Positions 55,679 through 64,000 of a stretch of DNA of 64,000 bases are shown here, in pieces (position 1 is the first letter of the stretch; each line of letters begins with the position of its first letter). This DNA is from Microvirga guangxiensis (GTDB taxonomy: Bacteria > Pseudomonadota > Alphaproteobacteria > Rhizobiales > Beijerinckiaceae), in assembly GCF_900102135.1 (NCBI RefSeq), contig NZ_FMVJ01000004.1:372001-436000 (forward strand). The letters run 5' to 3'. The notes beneath the pieces were generated by a model. The model had not been told where the DNA came from, searched no databases, and was given only the letters and a program-made list of their open reading frames with translations. Both the position numbers and the translations under genes were made by a program.

Positions 55679-56842
55679 TCAGCGACGCGAGCCGGACTCT
55701 CCACGCCCGCCACCCGAGTCGCCACGCCCGCCGCCATGATCGCCGCGGCCACCGGGATCTCCACGGCCTCCACCGTGGTCGCCACGGCCGCTACCGTGAT
55801 CGCCGCGGCCTCCTTGGTCATCACGTCCACCGCCGTGATCACCTCGACCTCCTCCATGGCCACCTTTGCCTCCATGGTCGCCACGCCCACTACCGCGATC
55901 ATCGCCCTTGCCGCCGTGGCCGCCTTTCCCGCCACCGTGATCATCCTTGCCGCCGTGGCCGCCCTTTCCACCACCGTGATCACCCTTGCCGCCGCCGTGG
56001 TCACCTTTGCCCCCACCGTGGCCGCCTTTGCCGCCGCCATGGTCACCTTTGCCTCCACCATGGCCGCCCTTGCCGCCACCGTGATCGCCCTTGCCTCCAC
56101 CATGGCCGCCTTTACCGCCGCCGTGTCCGCCTTTGCCGCCACCGTGGTCACCCTTGCCGCCGCCGGGACCGCCAGTCCCTGGGCCACCATTTCCGGGACC
56201 ACCATTTCCAGGACCGCCGGTCCCTGGGCCGCCATCGCCAGGACTACCGGTCCCTGGACCATCGGTTCCTGGATTGCCCGTTCCTGGATTACCTGTTCCC
56301 GGATCTCCGGCGCTCGGTCCGCCCGTGCTAGGATTTCCTGTATTGCCTCCAGGTGTCCCTGAGCTTGGTGCACCGCCGCCGCCGGAGCTGCCACCACCCG
56401 AACTACCGCCCGCGCCTGATCCTTTGCCGGAATTGCCACCGCCGCTAGGGGCTCCGCCACCGGAGTTATTGCCGCCTGTGCTCCCGGTGCTCCCACGAGA
56501 ACCAGTGCTGCTCGCGAGTGTATCGCTCTGTCCGCGGTTTCCGTCGCCGCCAAAGCCTAAGAACCCTGCTGCTGGGGCGGCCCATCCACCCATATATGGG
56601 TCGCTTGCAAGCGAGCCTGTCGTCGTAGCATTCGGGATGTCTCGTCTGGCTTGAGGAAGGATCCTACACCGACAAACCTCCTGCCCTTGCACGATCCGAT
56701 GCCGGCAGTTGCCATACATCGAAGGGTCGGCAACCGCGGGCACGCATTGCTGCCCAGGTCTCACAGTCTGGGCAAAGGCCGCGGTCGAGGAGGCTAGGAA
56801 TAAGGCGACGCTAGACAAAGCAAGAGCGTGCGAACGCTTCAT
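55679..56842 (-). CDS. Exported Gly/His/Lys low-complexity repeat protein
   Basis: A 387-aa exported protein with a signal peptide (HALALSSVALFLASSTAAFAQ) and a short Cys-containing domain to about residue 70 (QQCVPAVADPSMYGNCRHRIVQGQEVCRC). Its role is unknown. The rest is low complexity: Ser/Gly runs, GTGNPGTGNPG collagen-like triplets, then about 160 residues of GGKGGHGGGKGDHGG-type repeats ending GDHGGGRGDSGGGRGESGSRR. No known family fits. The protein should be highly basic and His-rich, so it could bind metals or polysaccharide. The chosen ATG at 56842 has AGGTGA upstream. A second open frame on the same strand is a composition shadow. Confidence 0.78.
   Translation of the reverse strand: MKRSHALALSSVALFLASSTAAFAQTVRPGQQCVPAVADPSMYGNCRHRIVQGQEVCRCRILPQARRDIPNATTTGSLASDPYMGGWAAPAAGFLGFGGDGNRGQSDTLASSTGSRGSTGSTGGNNSGGGAPSGGGNSGKGSGAGGSSGGGSSGGGGAPSSGTPGGNTGNPSTGGPSAGDPGTGNPGTGNPGTDGPGTGSPGDGGPGTGGPGNGGPGNGGPGTGGPGGGKGDHGGGKGGHGGGKGGHGGGKGDHGGGKGGHGGGKGDHGGGKGGHGGGKGDHGGGKGDHGGGKGGHGGKDDHGGGKGGHGGKGDDRGSGRGDHGGKGGHGGGRGDHGGGRDDQGGRGDHGSGRGDHGGGRGDPGGRGDHGGGRGDSGGGRGESGSRR
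55740..56165. repeat. Tandem DNA repeats encoding Gly/His/Lys units
   Basis: Imperfect tandem units of about 15 nt (GGN-GGN-AAG-GGN-CAY and variants with GAY) run through the 3' half of the repeat-protein gene. They are in frame and non-identical, so they look like an old, diverging array prone to copy-number change. Confidence 0.75.
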
Positions 56843-57529
56843 GTGTTCACCTACATAAAATGTGATTGCCAAAGTAAAGCCACAGAAAAGCGGCCTGCAC
56901 GCCTAATTAATGCCGATATAGGAATGAGGTTCTATTTAATTAACGGGGTAGTTATTAGGTATTATTTCGCAATTGCGCGAGTAATACTTTTGAAAGTAAG
57001 GAAAAATCTCAGGCAAAAAGAGCTACTGTCTTTAAGCTTCAAGGCATAAGGGGTAAGTCAAAATGATAAAGTGTATCTGCTGATACGGCTTACCTTGATA
57101 TGAAGGTGAACGGATCTCCCGTTGCGCCATAAGCAAAAGAGGTATGGTGGCGCAGGGAAGGACATACTGCTTCGCGCAAAACGTGGGCCCGCGATGTGCC
57201 TTAGAAAAGTTGGGGGGCACTAAGGGGTGCAGAGAGATTTCTGAGGAAGCCGCATGAGCATCTTTGTTCTGAGAATATCCCAGTGAAGCGCCCGACGATC
57301 GCACAGGGCACAGGAAGAATGCCTCCAAAGTGCACCTTGTGAGAAGCGATATCGCGGATGCGCGCAGTGAAAAAGGTCTGATGCCAGTCCTCATCTGGCT
57401 TGACTGCAAACCTGTCATCAGTTCACAGGAACAGTAAAATAGCGGCTCTCCAAATTGAGTAGCCGGCATTCCATCAATTCCGCTTCCAGTCTCTGCAAAG
57501 ACTCGCTTGGTCGAGGACGTCCTTCTAGC
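56843..57529. other. AT-rich spacer without a convincing gene
   Basis: This 687-bp stretch is more AT-rich than its surroundings on the left side (56860-57100). It holds the promoter of the repeat-protein gene and the upstream region of the permease gene. Two frames are open here (73 aa on the plus strand at 56828, 145 aa on the minus strand at 57032), but neither has a ribosome binding site or recognisable sequence, so I do not call them. Confidence 0.45.
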
Positions 57530-58288
57530 ATGTCAATTCCCGAGCTCACAGGCTTCTTGATCCTCACGGGCATTGCTGCTTACGCGCAAACTCTGACGGG
57601 ATTCGCTTTCGGCCTCATCACCATGGGTGGAGTTGGGCTTACTGGGATTCTGTCCCTGCCTGATGCAGCAATGATCGTGAGCATGCTGACCCTTGTGAAC
57701 GCCACGCAGATGCTCCTTAAGGGCTGGCGTGATGTGGCGTGGCGTCAGCTCGGCCTCATCATGGCTGCGAGCATTCCGATGATTCTTGTCGGCTATTTAT
57801 TGTTGGAATGGCTTGCTGGAAGCCATGTCGATCTCTTACGCCTTTTCCTCGGCACGGTGATCATTGTCTCGAGTCTGCAGCTTGCGCGAAAGCCTGAGCC
57901 GCTCGCTGAGCCATCCGGAAACGGAACGTTCCTGTTTTTCGGCGGCATTTCTGGAGTGATGGGCGGGATGTTCTCAACCGCAGGGCCACCTCTCGTTTAT
58001 CACTTCTATCGCCAGCCTATGCCTTTGACGATAATCCGTGAAACCCTGGTGACCGTCTTTGCACTTACTGCAATATTCCGCATCAGCCTTGTAGCTGTTT
58101 ATTGCGATCTTCCGTCAAGTTCGAGCATGTCCGCTCTCTTGGCTGTTCCGGTCGTGACGGGCGCAACTTACGCTGCTCGCAGGTGGCCGCCTCCTCTGTC
58201 GCCCTTCACAATGCGACGCATCGTCTTCTTCCTTCTCCTCCTCTCTGGGATTGCGCTTGGCTTGCCTGCCGTCATGCGCCTCTCATGA
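57530..58288 (+). CDS. TauE/SafE (TSUP) family membrane permease
   Basis: A 252-aa membrane protein with about eight helices in two repeats (IPELTGFLILTGIAAYAQTLTGFAFGLITMGGVGLTGILSLP and GTFLFFGGISGVMGGMFSTAGPPLVYHFYRQPM). These glycine-rich motifs define the TSUP family, which exports sulfite, sulfoacetate or similar anions. The frame is open upstream to 57455, but the ATG at 57530 fits the family start. The substrate is unknown. Confidence 0.87.
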   Translation: MSIPELTGFLILTGIAAYAQTLTGFAFGLITMGGVGLTGILSLPDAAMIVSMLTLVNATQMLLKGWRDVAWRQLGLIMAASIPMILVGYLLLEWLAGSHVDLLRLFLGTVIIVSSLQLARKPEPLAEPSGNGTFLFFGGISGVMGGMFSTAGPPLVYHFYRQPMPLTIIRETLVTVFALTAIFRISLVAVYCDLPSSSSMSALLAVPVVTGATYAARRWPPPLSPFTMRRIVFFLLLLSGIALGLPAVMRLS

Positions 58289-58355
58289 TTTCCTCGATCC
58301 CGGCGACTTATGCGATCACATCAAGGCGGGCTGGATCGGCCGCATGAAGCGGCTG

Positions 58356-59753
58356 CTACCTTCTGAGGCGTCTCACTTGAGATCTGCTTTCAGACATGGC
58401 GAAGAGGACGGGACTCTGGAGAATGGCCTCAATTCCTTGAGGATCACGGATTCTGAGATTGACCCGATCCCTGATGACGGCTGCGCACAAGGCGAAGGCG
58501 ATCGCTGCTCCAAGCCCAATGGCCACCTGAAGCAGCCTTGTGCTGGAAGGAATGTTTGGTGTCTCCGCGAACTCGGCAAGGCGTACGCTGGATGTTCTTG
58601 TATCGGATTGGGTATAGAGGCGGACCAGATCGACGCGACGGCGAGTGGCATCGAGGCGTGCATCGTAGGCTGTCTTAAATGCCTCGGCTTCATCCTTCGC
58701 AGCGCCGGCCTGGGCGCTGCGATGCAACTCTTCTTCCAGATCCGCTACGGCTCTGCGAAGCGAGGCTCTCGTCTCTAGTGCAAGAAGTGTATCAGAGTGA
58801 TTAGAGCCGCGTTCCAATTGCAAGGTCCGAACCTGTATATCTGATGCATCGAGCTTCCGTCTAACGGTGCCGAGTTGCGCAATCATTGCGTTGTACTTCG
58901 CCGGACTGATAAAATCTTTTGTGTTTGCGTTGTCGACAGCAGGTGCTTGAGAGATCAGTGATGAACGCGCACGGGCGGCCAGAAGTCGCCGCAGATCATG
59001 TTCAACATTGGCTGTGAGAGATCCAGTGCTGTCCGATAGCAATGTGTGCGGGCTGGGAACTTCAATGCGGGAAGCCTGCTGCTCGGCCGCACTTTTCAGA
59101 GCCGCTCGGCGATGCTCGAGAATGTCGGATTGGGTCTGTGCAAAGATTTCCTGACGCAGATCCAGGGCTCTGCGCATACGCAAGAGTTCGACATAATGGT
59201 TGCGGTATTCTTCGATGATCGCATTGATTGCTGAGGCCGCCAGTGCTCCATCGTCATCAGACAACGAGACTGTCACGTAGTCGCCGTTGCCTTCAACCTT
59301 CAGTGCTCGGCTCCAGCGTCTGATGTATCTTTCCCGCCTCGGAAGCACGCTCAGGATGCCCCATCTGTCGAGCGTTGCGAACGCCTGTTCTATTCCGTCG
59401 CGTATAGCAGACCGCCGCCGGGGGCGCTCATGCGGGCGAAGCTTGTCGACAACAGTCTCAATGACTGGGCGTGACCGCATCACGTTGGCGACATCGTTCG
59501 CCATCTCGGGAGCTGCACTGGGCTGCTCGAGTTGATTTCGCAAAAGTGGATTGCTGGTCCGTTCCACGACGATGCTGCCCGAGGCAGTATAAACAGGAGC
59601 AATGAGATAGGTCAGACCGGTGGCGACGCTTGCAATGGCCAAAGCCGTCACGACAAGGAACAGGCGCTGTCGGTAGAAGAAGCTAGCCAGTTCACGTAAA
59701 GCCAACTTCGTCTCATGGCGGTCGAAAGCTCGCGGTTCACTCTCTGTCAGCAT
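58356..59753 (-). CDS. Wzz/GumC-like polysaccharide chain-length determinant
   Basis: A 465-aa inner-membrane protein of the PCP family: helix about residues 31-53, a large periplasmic coiled-coil domain, and a second helix near 415-437. The N-terminal APVYTASGSIVVERTSNPLL and C-terminal AETPNIPSSTRLLQVAIGLGAAIAFALCAAVIRDRV are typical Wzz motifs. There is no C-terminal tyrosine-kinase domain. It likely sets the length of the polysaccharide made with the Wzy-like protein further right. Confidence 0.87.
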   Translation of the reverse strand: MLTESEPRAFDRHETKLALRELASFFYRQRLFLVVTALAIASVATGLTYLIAPVYTASGSIVVERTSNPLLRNQLEQPSAAPEMANDVANVMRSRPVIETVVDKLRPHERPRRRSAIRDGIEQAFATLDRWGILSVLPRRERYIRRWSRALKVEGNGDYVTVSLSDDDGALAASAINAIIEEYRNHYVELLRMRRALDLRQEIFAQTQSDILEHRRAALKSAAEQQASRIEVPSPHTLLSDSTGSLTANVEHDLRRLLAARARSSLISQAPAVDNANTKDFISPAKYNAMIAQLGTVRRKLDASDIQVRTLQLERGSNHSDTLLALETRASLRRAVADLEEELHRSAQAGAAKDEAEAFKTAYDARLDATRRRVDLVRLYTQSDTRTSSVRLAEFAETPNIPSSTRLLQVAIGLGAAIAFALCAAVIRDRVNLRIRDPQGIEAILQSPVLFAMSESRSQVRRLRR

Positions 59754-59950
59754 GGCTGTTCAGATTTTATGCCACACATTGGCTTCGCGCCCGGAAGACC
59801 AGGACCAGACAGTGTAATCTGCAAGTGGCAAATGTTTCATGCTCCCTGATCAGAAAACTCGCGCCCTTCGTCGGAAGGCATCGCCCATTCTACAGGCCGC
59901 AGCAACGGGAGAACATCATCCATTGTTGGTAGAGGAGAACAGGACAACGA

Positions 59951-59985
59951 AAAGGCGGGGGCGATCCCGTAGGATCGCCCCCGCC
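59951..59985 (-). terminator. Intrinsic terminator of the beta-helix/RTX gene
   Basis: A perfect 14-bp stem (59954-59967 with 59972-59985) with a 4-nt loop; on the minus strand it continues with TTTTCG. It lies about 50 bp after the stop of the leftward gene. Confidence 0.8.
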
Positions 59986-60035
59986 CTCCAAACACGCTAG
60001 CAGGTTGTCTCGAGAACCCTGCCGTTATCTGCCGA

Positions 60036-61646
60036 TCAGATGATGTAGAAGTCGGCTGCCGTGAGCTTCAACCCAGGCTGCAATTCAGCAAACTTGACTG
60101 CGGCCTTGGACCCGGAGCCGTCAGCATCGTAAGAGAGCGCACCAGTGCTGCTGTTGTAGATGATGCGATCGTCGGAATCGAGCGCCTTCGTGCCGATGCG
60201 GAACTTGCTGGCGGCAAGGTTGCCCCAACTGCCAACCTTGGTCATCACGGCATTTTCTAGATAGATACGATCCAGCTTGACCTCGAAGTCGGTGATCTTG
60301 TCGACATTCGAGCTGCCAAGAGCCGTGTTGAACACGAATACGTCGGCACCGGCGCCGCCAGTCAGGATATCGTTTCCGGCGCCGCCACCGATCTTGTCGT
60401 TCCCACCGAAGCCTTTGATCACATCGGCGCCGGACGTGCCGACGAGTGTATCCTTGCCATTGGTCCCGTTGATAGTCTTGGTCGACTCAGAAGGTACCGT
60501 GGGGGTGGGTTCAGGAGTCGGCGTAGGCGTAGGAGTCGGAGTGGGCTCAGGAGTCGGAGTGGGTTCAGGAGTAGGCGTAGGCGTAGGAGTGGGCGTAGGA
60601 GTGGGCGTAGGAGTAGGAGTGGACGCGCCGTCCGCGACAACTCCCGCATGCACCGTGCTCCAATCCAGCGGAGCCTTTCCATTCGTAAGGTTCTGCAGAA
60701 TCGTCGGCTGAGGGTTACCGCTGTCGACAGTGAGCCAGTTGGCACGATCCATGCTGTTGCCGTCGAAGGTCACAGTACCGCTAGCCCAGTCCTCGTGGGT
60801 GGAGCCGGCGCTGACAATATCGATGAAGCGATTGGACGAGACGCCCCTGAACCAGTTGTCTTCCACGGTAACCTTATCGGCGCCCATGATGCGCAATGCC
60901 TGCTGGCCCGAGTTGTAAACTTCGTTGCCGATGATACGGATGTTCACAGCTTCGAACTTGCCGGTGCCCGGGCGCATGGACTGAATATCGGTGCTGCCAC
61001 CAGCTTGAATGGCCCAACGGGCATTGTCATGGAGGAGGTTGTATTCGATGGAAACGTTGCTCGATCCACCCTTGACGTGGATACCACCGCTGCCGGTAAC
61101 GCCGTAGATCTCATTGTGCGAGATGACGCTGTTCGTCACACCGACAAAGTCGATGCCCTGCTCCTGCGTTGAGCCTTCACTTGTATTGTTGGTGACGGTG
61201 ATCCTGTCGCCCTGGCTGACTTTGATTCCGTCGCCGGCCGCTGCCTTGATGTCGTTGTTTCGGATGATGATATTCGTCGGCAGGTCGGCCATGTTATTGG
61301 TCGACGTGAGATGGATGGCTGCTTTAGCCATAGGGCCAGCAATAACTTTGAAGCCGTCGATGGTGATGTAATCGGATGCAGCGACCTTAATCGTCTCACG
61401 ATTCTGATCGGCCGGGCGGATCTCTGCCTTGCCACGACCATCAGCCGATACCAGTTCGATGGGCGCGCTTGCGGTCCCGCTCTTCGGGAACGACACATTC
61501 TCCGAATAGACACCCGCCTTCACCATGATCTTCGTGCCCGGCGTTGCGCGGCTTATAGCTTCTTGTATGGACTTCAGAGGGGCGGTCTCAGTTCCAGCAG
61601 CTCCGGCACGGCCAGTAGTGGAAACCCAGATAATGTTCGTAGCCAT
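60036..61646 (-). CDS. Secreted right-handed beta-helix protein with PT linker and RTX calcium-binding C terminus
   Basis: A 536-aa protein without a signal peptide, in three parts. Residues about 20-335 form a pectate-lyase-like parallel beta-helix ([48 protein letters not shown]). Residues 343-398 are a Pro-Thr-rich linker ([17 protein letters not shown]). The rest is an RTX domain with [26 protein letters not shown] and a C-terminal hydrophobic end (LTAADFYII). This suits type I secretion with calcium-dependent folding. It could be a polysaccharide lyase, epimerase or matrix adhesin; catalytic residues are not recognised. No secretion genes are adjacent. GAGAGA lies 10 nt before the start. 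Confidence 0.85.
   Translation of the reverse strand: MATNIIWVSTTGRAGAAGTETAPLKSIQEAISRATPGTKIMVKAGVYSENVSFPKSGTASAPIELVSADGRGKAEIRPADQNRETIKVAASDYITIDGFKVIAGPMAKAAIHLTSTNNMADLPTNIIIRNNDIKAAAGDGIKVSQGDRITVTNNTSEGSTQEQGIDFVGVTNSVISHNEIYGVTGSGGIHVKGGSSNVSIEYNLLHDNARWAIQAGGSTDIQSMRPGTGKFEAVNIRIIGNEVYNSGQQALRIMGADKVTVEDNWFRGVSSNRFIDIVSAGSTHEDWASGTVTFDGNSMDRANWLTVDSGNPQPTILQNLTNGKAPLDWSTVHAGVVADGASTPTPTPTPTPTPTPTPTPEPTPTPEPTPTPTPTPTPEPTPTVPSESTKTINGTNGKDTLVGTSGADVIKGFGGNDKIGGGAGNDILTGGAGADVFVFNTALGSSNVDKITDFEVKLDRIYLENAVMTKVGSWGNLAASKFRIGTKALDSDDRIIYNSSTGALSYDADGSGSKAAVKFAELQPGLKLTAADFYII
60499..60628. repeat. Short tandem repeats encoding the Pro-Thr linker
   Basis: About 130 bp of 6- and 12-nt units (plus-strand GGAGTG/GGCGTA mixtures) encode the PT linker. 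Repeats of this kind can expand or contract in steps of two residues without breaking the frame. Confidence 0.75.
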
Positions 61647-62396
61647 TATAAATCTCTCTCAATTATAGGAATAAAAACTGAAATATGAAAAAGCTCGCCC
61701 CCGCCATCGAGCAGCGAGATTCAAGCCAAGGGCAGAACCGGAACTCTCGATGCTGACAAACAAGCAAGAGGGATCCGACTCCGAAATATACTCAGAGGGG
61801 AAAGGATACTGGAGGGTGAAGAAGCAATTGTGAGATTCTGAAGAAAAACAGAATCAGTACAAGGGCTTGATCAGATTAAATAAAGCAGCAACCCAAAGCA
61901 TAAAATAATAAGCGCTGTCATCAATTAAGCTGAGATGCGCGCCATTAAGCGATCATAACCATGATTGAACCCCGAAATTTCATTTAATAATTATTCATTA
62001 GCAACGGGGCGGATAGATCGTAATAAAATGCGACCAAATAATGGCATTCACGGATTATGTATTCCAGGTAAGATTAAGAAGAAAAATTTCTTATGAAATC
62101 TTTAATATTTGAAGAATGTATTCTGGGCGATCAATAGGCAGTAGAATGAAGAAAAGGAAGAAAGTCATGCAAAATCTATGAAATTGAAAAAGAGATAATG
62201 CGCGACCCGCGTCACTTATTCAGTATGCGATTCCGCGACGTGGTTCAGCCTGGAGCATACATTTCTGCGGCTAGCTTCAGGATTGTTATGATCGCATGGC
62301 TAGCTCATTGCATCATTCATACAGAAACGATCCATATCGCAGTTTTCCCGGCGAATTGGTGCCAACAATCATCATTGCGGTGAGCCGCTCGGGCGT
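61647..62396. promoter_or_regulatory. AT-rich control region upstream of the beta-helix gene
   Basis: About 750 bp with no credible gene; most of it (61670-62190) is AT-rich against GC-rich surroundings. A 7-bp inverted repeat GATTCTG-N8-CAGAATC (61834-61855) lies about 190 bp upstream of the beta-helix start. A 61-aa frame at 62198-62383 is not supported. The right end also includes sequence downstream of the Wzy-like gene. Confidence 0.5.
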
Positions 62397-63926
62397 TCAA
62401 GACATTGCAGGAATACGATTGCTATCGGACGTTGAATTGTCGAGAGAGCTACGTTCTTCGCTCTCTAGCGCCGGATAGTTTATGGGCCCGACCCTCATGA
62501 CTGAAACCATGCCAACCATGAAGCAGACAAGCGACATGAAATAATTGTAGGCCAGGAAGTCGACGAAGAGCCCGTTAACAAGAAGGCTTGCCAGCATTGC
62601 CAGAACGTAGAGCGCAGTGGTGCGCGTGAAGGTCGTTGCACGTGGATCTCGATAGATGGCGCGAAGAGTGCTGATGCAGGCAGTGAACGCCAGAATATAG
62701 CAGATAAGGCCTACTGTCCCGCATAGTACGAGGACATGAATGTATTCGAAGTGCGGGACTCCGATGCCTGCTGCCCATTCTGCGCCAATTTCCCCGGCTC
62801 CGTCCAGATAAGCATTTTTGGCGTCGCTAAAAGAATGCCTCCCGAAACCTATCCCGAAGACAGGGAAATTTTCTATCATGTTCGTCGCAGTCATGAACAA
62901 GGCAACTCGATTATAGATCGGCTCAAGTTCGCTGAACCTATACAGCAGAGCATCAACATCCAGGACAAGTGGAATAACAGCAGCTGCCGCAAGAACTCCG
63001 AAAGCGCCGCCAGCGGCGATGAGAGGGCGAATGCGTCGATCCCCCAAGAACACGATCAGCAGACCTAAAGCGAGGCCTACGAGAGGGGATCTGGTCATGC
63101 AGATGACAATCCCCCCGACCATGATTCCGAAGCTGAAGAGGAGCGCAAGGCGAAGTAGGAGATTCTGAGTGGTCACCAGTTGTGCGAGCGTCAGCAATCC
63201 AATCCCGGCAAGAACCGATCCATATTCGACAGCATTTGCGAAGGTGCCGGTTGTGCGTCCCTCGTGAATGACCTCGAAAGATGTTGGCGTAAACCACTTT
63301 ATGCCAAGAAAAAACTGAAGTACCCCGATCCCGAATAGGCCTAATCCAGCAATTGTCAGAAGGCGTAGAAAGCGGAGAACGTCAGTTTCTGTCCAGTCCA
63401 GCCTGCGGGCAATCAGGATCGACAGCCACGGCATCAGGTAGCATTGAAGAAGAAAAGCGAGATCGCCTCTGATCGTCTTGAGATCCTTGTCGATGATTGT
63501 CGTTAAAAAGGAGACGACAAGCACGCCGACAAAAATTAAAGCCCTCCGGTCCAGTTTAGACATGGGCCGAGCCTCTACGGAGCGTGTCATCATCCGCACG
63601 ATCATCAAGCCCAGTAGCAGAAGAAACAGAGCACGTTCCAAAGTGAAGAAGGGAACGCTCGCCGCGATGTTGTTGGGAAACACAAATAGGGTAGGCTGCC
63701 CGATCAGCCAGAGCATCGCAATGAGCTTGGAGTCGATGACAAGCAGAAATCCTACCCCTACGACGCCAAAGAACATGGCGGCGCCGATCCAATCTGATGA
63801 TGCGACCGAAAGAGCGAGGCCTAAACCAAGGACGACCCAAACTGCGATTTCAAGTATCCTCGCAAAGAGGCGGCTGCTGTACCGCATTGGACGGTGATAG
63901 CCAATCGCATTGAGAATCTGTGACAT
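62397..63926 (-). CDS. O-antigen ligase / Wzy-like polysaccharide polymerase
   Basis: A 509-aa membrane protein with about twelve helices and a large periplasmic loop between helices near the C-terminal third (FSELEPIYNRVALFMTATNMIENFPVFGIGFGRHSFSDAKN). This Wzy_C-type loop, containing GIGFG and a later GVPHFEYIHVLVLCGTVG, identifies the O-antigen ligase superfamily, which includes Wzy polymerases. With the Wzz-like protein it probably makes an exopolysaccharide. AGGA lies about 10 nt before the ATG at 63926. Confidence 0.87.
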   Translation of the reverse strand: MSQILNAIGYHRPMRYSSRLFARILEIAVWVVLGLGLALSVASSDWIGAAMFFGVVGVGFLLVIDSKLIAMLWLIGQPTLFVFPNNIAASVPFFTLERALFLLLLGLMIVRMMTRSVEARPMSKLDRRALIFVGVLVVSFLTTIIDKDLKTIRGDLAFLLQCYLMPWLSILIARRLDWTETDVLRFLRLLTIAGLGLFGIGVLQFFLGIKWFTPTSFEVIHEGRTTGTFANAVEYGSVLAGIGLLTLAQLVTTQNLLLRLALLFSFGIMVGGIVICMTRSPLVGLALGLLIVFLGDRRIRPLIAAGGAFGVLAAAAVIPLVLDVDALLYRFSELEPIYNRVALFMTATNMIENFPVFGIGFGRHSFSDAKNAYLDGAGEIGAEWAAGIGVPHFEYIHVLVLCGTVGLICYILAFTACISTLRAIYRDPRATTFTRTTALYVLAMLASLLVNGLFVDFLAYNYFMSLVCFMVGMVSVMRVGPINYPALESEERSSLDNSTSDSNRIPAMS

Positions 63927-63937
63927 ATACGTTTGTC

Positions 63938-64000
63938 CTACACCTGCAGCTTCCGGCGACTTGGAACGCTAGTGCCGGAAATGAAAGCACTGCGCAGGTT
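63938..64000 (-). CDS. 3' end of a leftward gene cut by the window edge
   Basis: The last 63 bases form an open frame on the minus strand ending in TAG at 63938-63940, 11 nt before the Wzy-like start. It encodes 20 residues (NLRSAFISGTSVPSRRKLQV). Close spacing suggests an upstream gene of the same polysaccharide operon. Too short to identify. Confidence 0.4.
   Translation of the reverse strand, partial: NLRSAFISGTSVPSRRKLQV

Noticed and set aside
55669-56553. Second open frame (Ala/Val-rich) in the Gly-repeat gene
   Set aside because: It shares the strand with the repeat protein in another frame and arises from the same low-complexity DNA; it lacks a signal peptide and a ribosome binding site.
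56828-57469. Frames of 73 aa (plus) and 145 aa (minus) in the AT-rich spacer
   Set aside because: No ribosome binding site, no similarity I recognise and a codon pattern unlike real genes here. I also looked for a transposase remnant and found none.
55740-60628. Tandem repeats considered as CRISPR arrays
   Set aside because: The units are contiguous, in frame with coding sequence and lack unique spacers.
62198-62383. 61-aa plus-strand frame
   Set aside because: Short, without a ribosome binding site, and at the end of the converging Wzy-like gene; I see no support.

Overview
The window is about 64 kb of GC-rich chromosomal DNA with tightly packed operons. It looks like an alphaproteobacterium of the Hyphomicrobiales (Rhizobiales), for example a Methylobacteriaceae/Microvirga- or Bosea-like bacterium. 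The evidence is a bcsN-bcsA-bcsB-bcsZ-TPR cellulose operon, an alphaproteobacterial Zur, an IalB-like secreted protein, glutaryl-CoA dehydrogenase linked to a CaiB-type CoA-transferase, and a candidate Irr-type iron-control element. This placement is inferred from gene content; no rRNA or tRNA is present. I saw no phage, insertion sequence or CRISPR array.

Layout, left to right. 0-5 kb: M3 oligopeptidase, Tat-exported dienelactone-hydrolase-like protein, AI-2E-type exporter with a long cytoplasmic tail. 5-10.6 kb: dppABCDF dipeptide importer, with an intrinsic terminator between dppA and dppB. 10.9-20 kb: cellulose operon bcsN-A-B-Z-K with no BcsC-type porin. 20-26.3 kb: Bcr/CflA drug exporter, then a glutarate/lysine catabolic locus (LysR regulator, gcdH, a divergent DapB paralogue, a small exported protein, CaiB CoA-transferase). 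26.3-31.3 kb: TetR-controlled RND pump. 31.3-32.4 kb: two Fur-family regulators, one a standard Zur and one lacking the usual metal ligands. 32.5-39.9 kb: sugar ABC importer with isomerase, dehydrogenase and a divergent LacI regulator with a clear palindromic operator. 39.8-45.1 kb: small membrane protein, a candidate sRNA, a VOC protein, phosphoglucomutase, an ABC-F ATPase and a YqhA-like membrane protein. 45.2-52 kb: catecholate-type ferric siderophore operon (TonB receptor, reductase, binding protein, two permeases, ATPase). 52.2-55.6 kb: a LysR-HTH/TrpD2-like fusion, a half-size EamA protein, a peptidoglycan-binding protein and an IalB-like protein. 55.6-64 kb: surface and exopolysaccharide region with an extreme Gly/His/Lys repeat protein, a TauE-type permease, a Wzz-like chain-length protein, a beta-helix/RTX secreted protein and an O-antigen-ligase-like polymerase, separated by AT-rich spacers.

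Two themes recur. First, several transport operons carry a strong hairpin just after the binding-protein or receptor gene, which would give excess binding protein over permease. Second, the cell invests in extracellular matrix: cellulose, a second polysaccharide, and repeat and RTX proteins. The most unusual items are the HTH-TrpD2 fusion beside the siderophore receptor, the DapB paralogue without its catalytic histidines inside a lysine/glutarate degradation operon, the Fur paralogue without metal ligands, and a roughly 90-nt sRNA with its own promoter, an exposed CCUCCC and a terminator.
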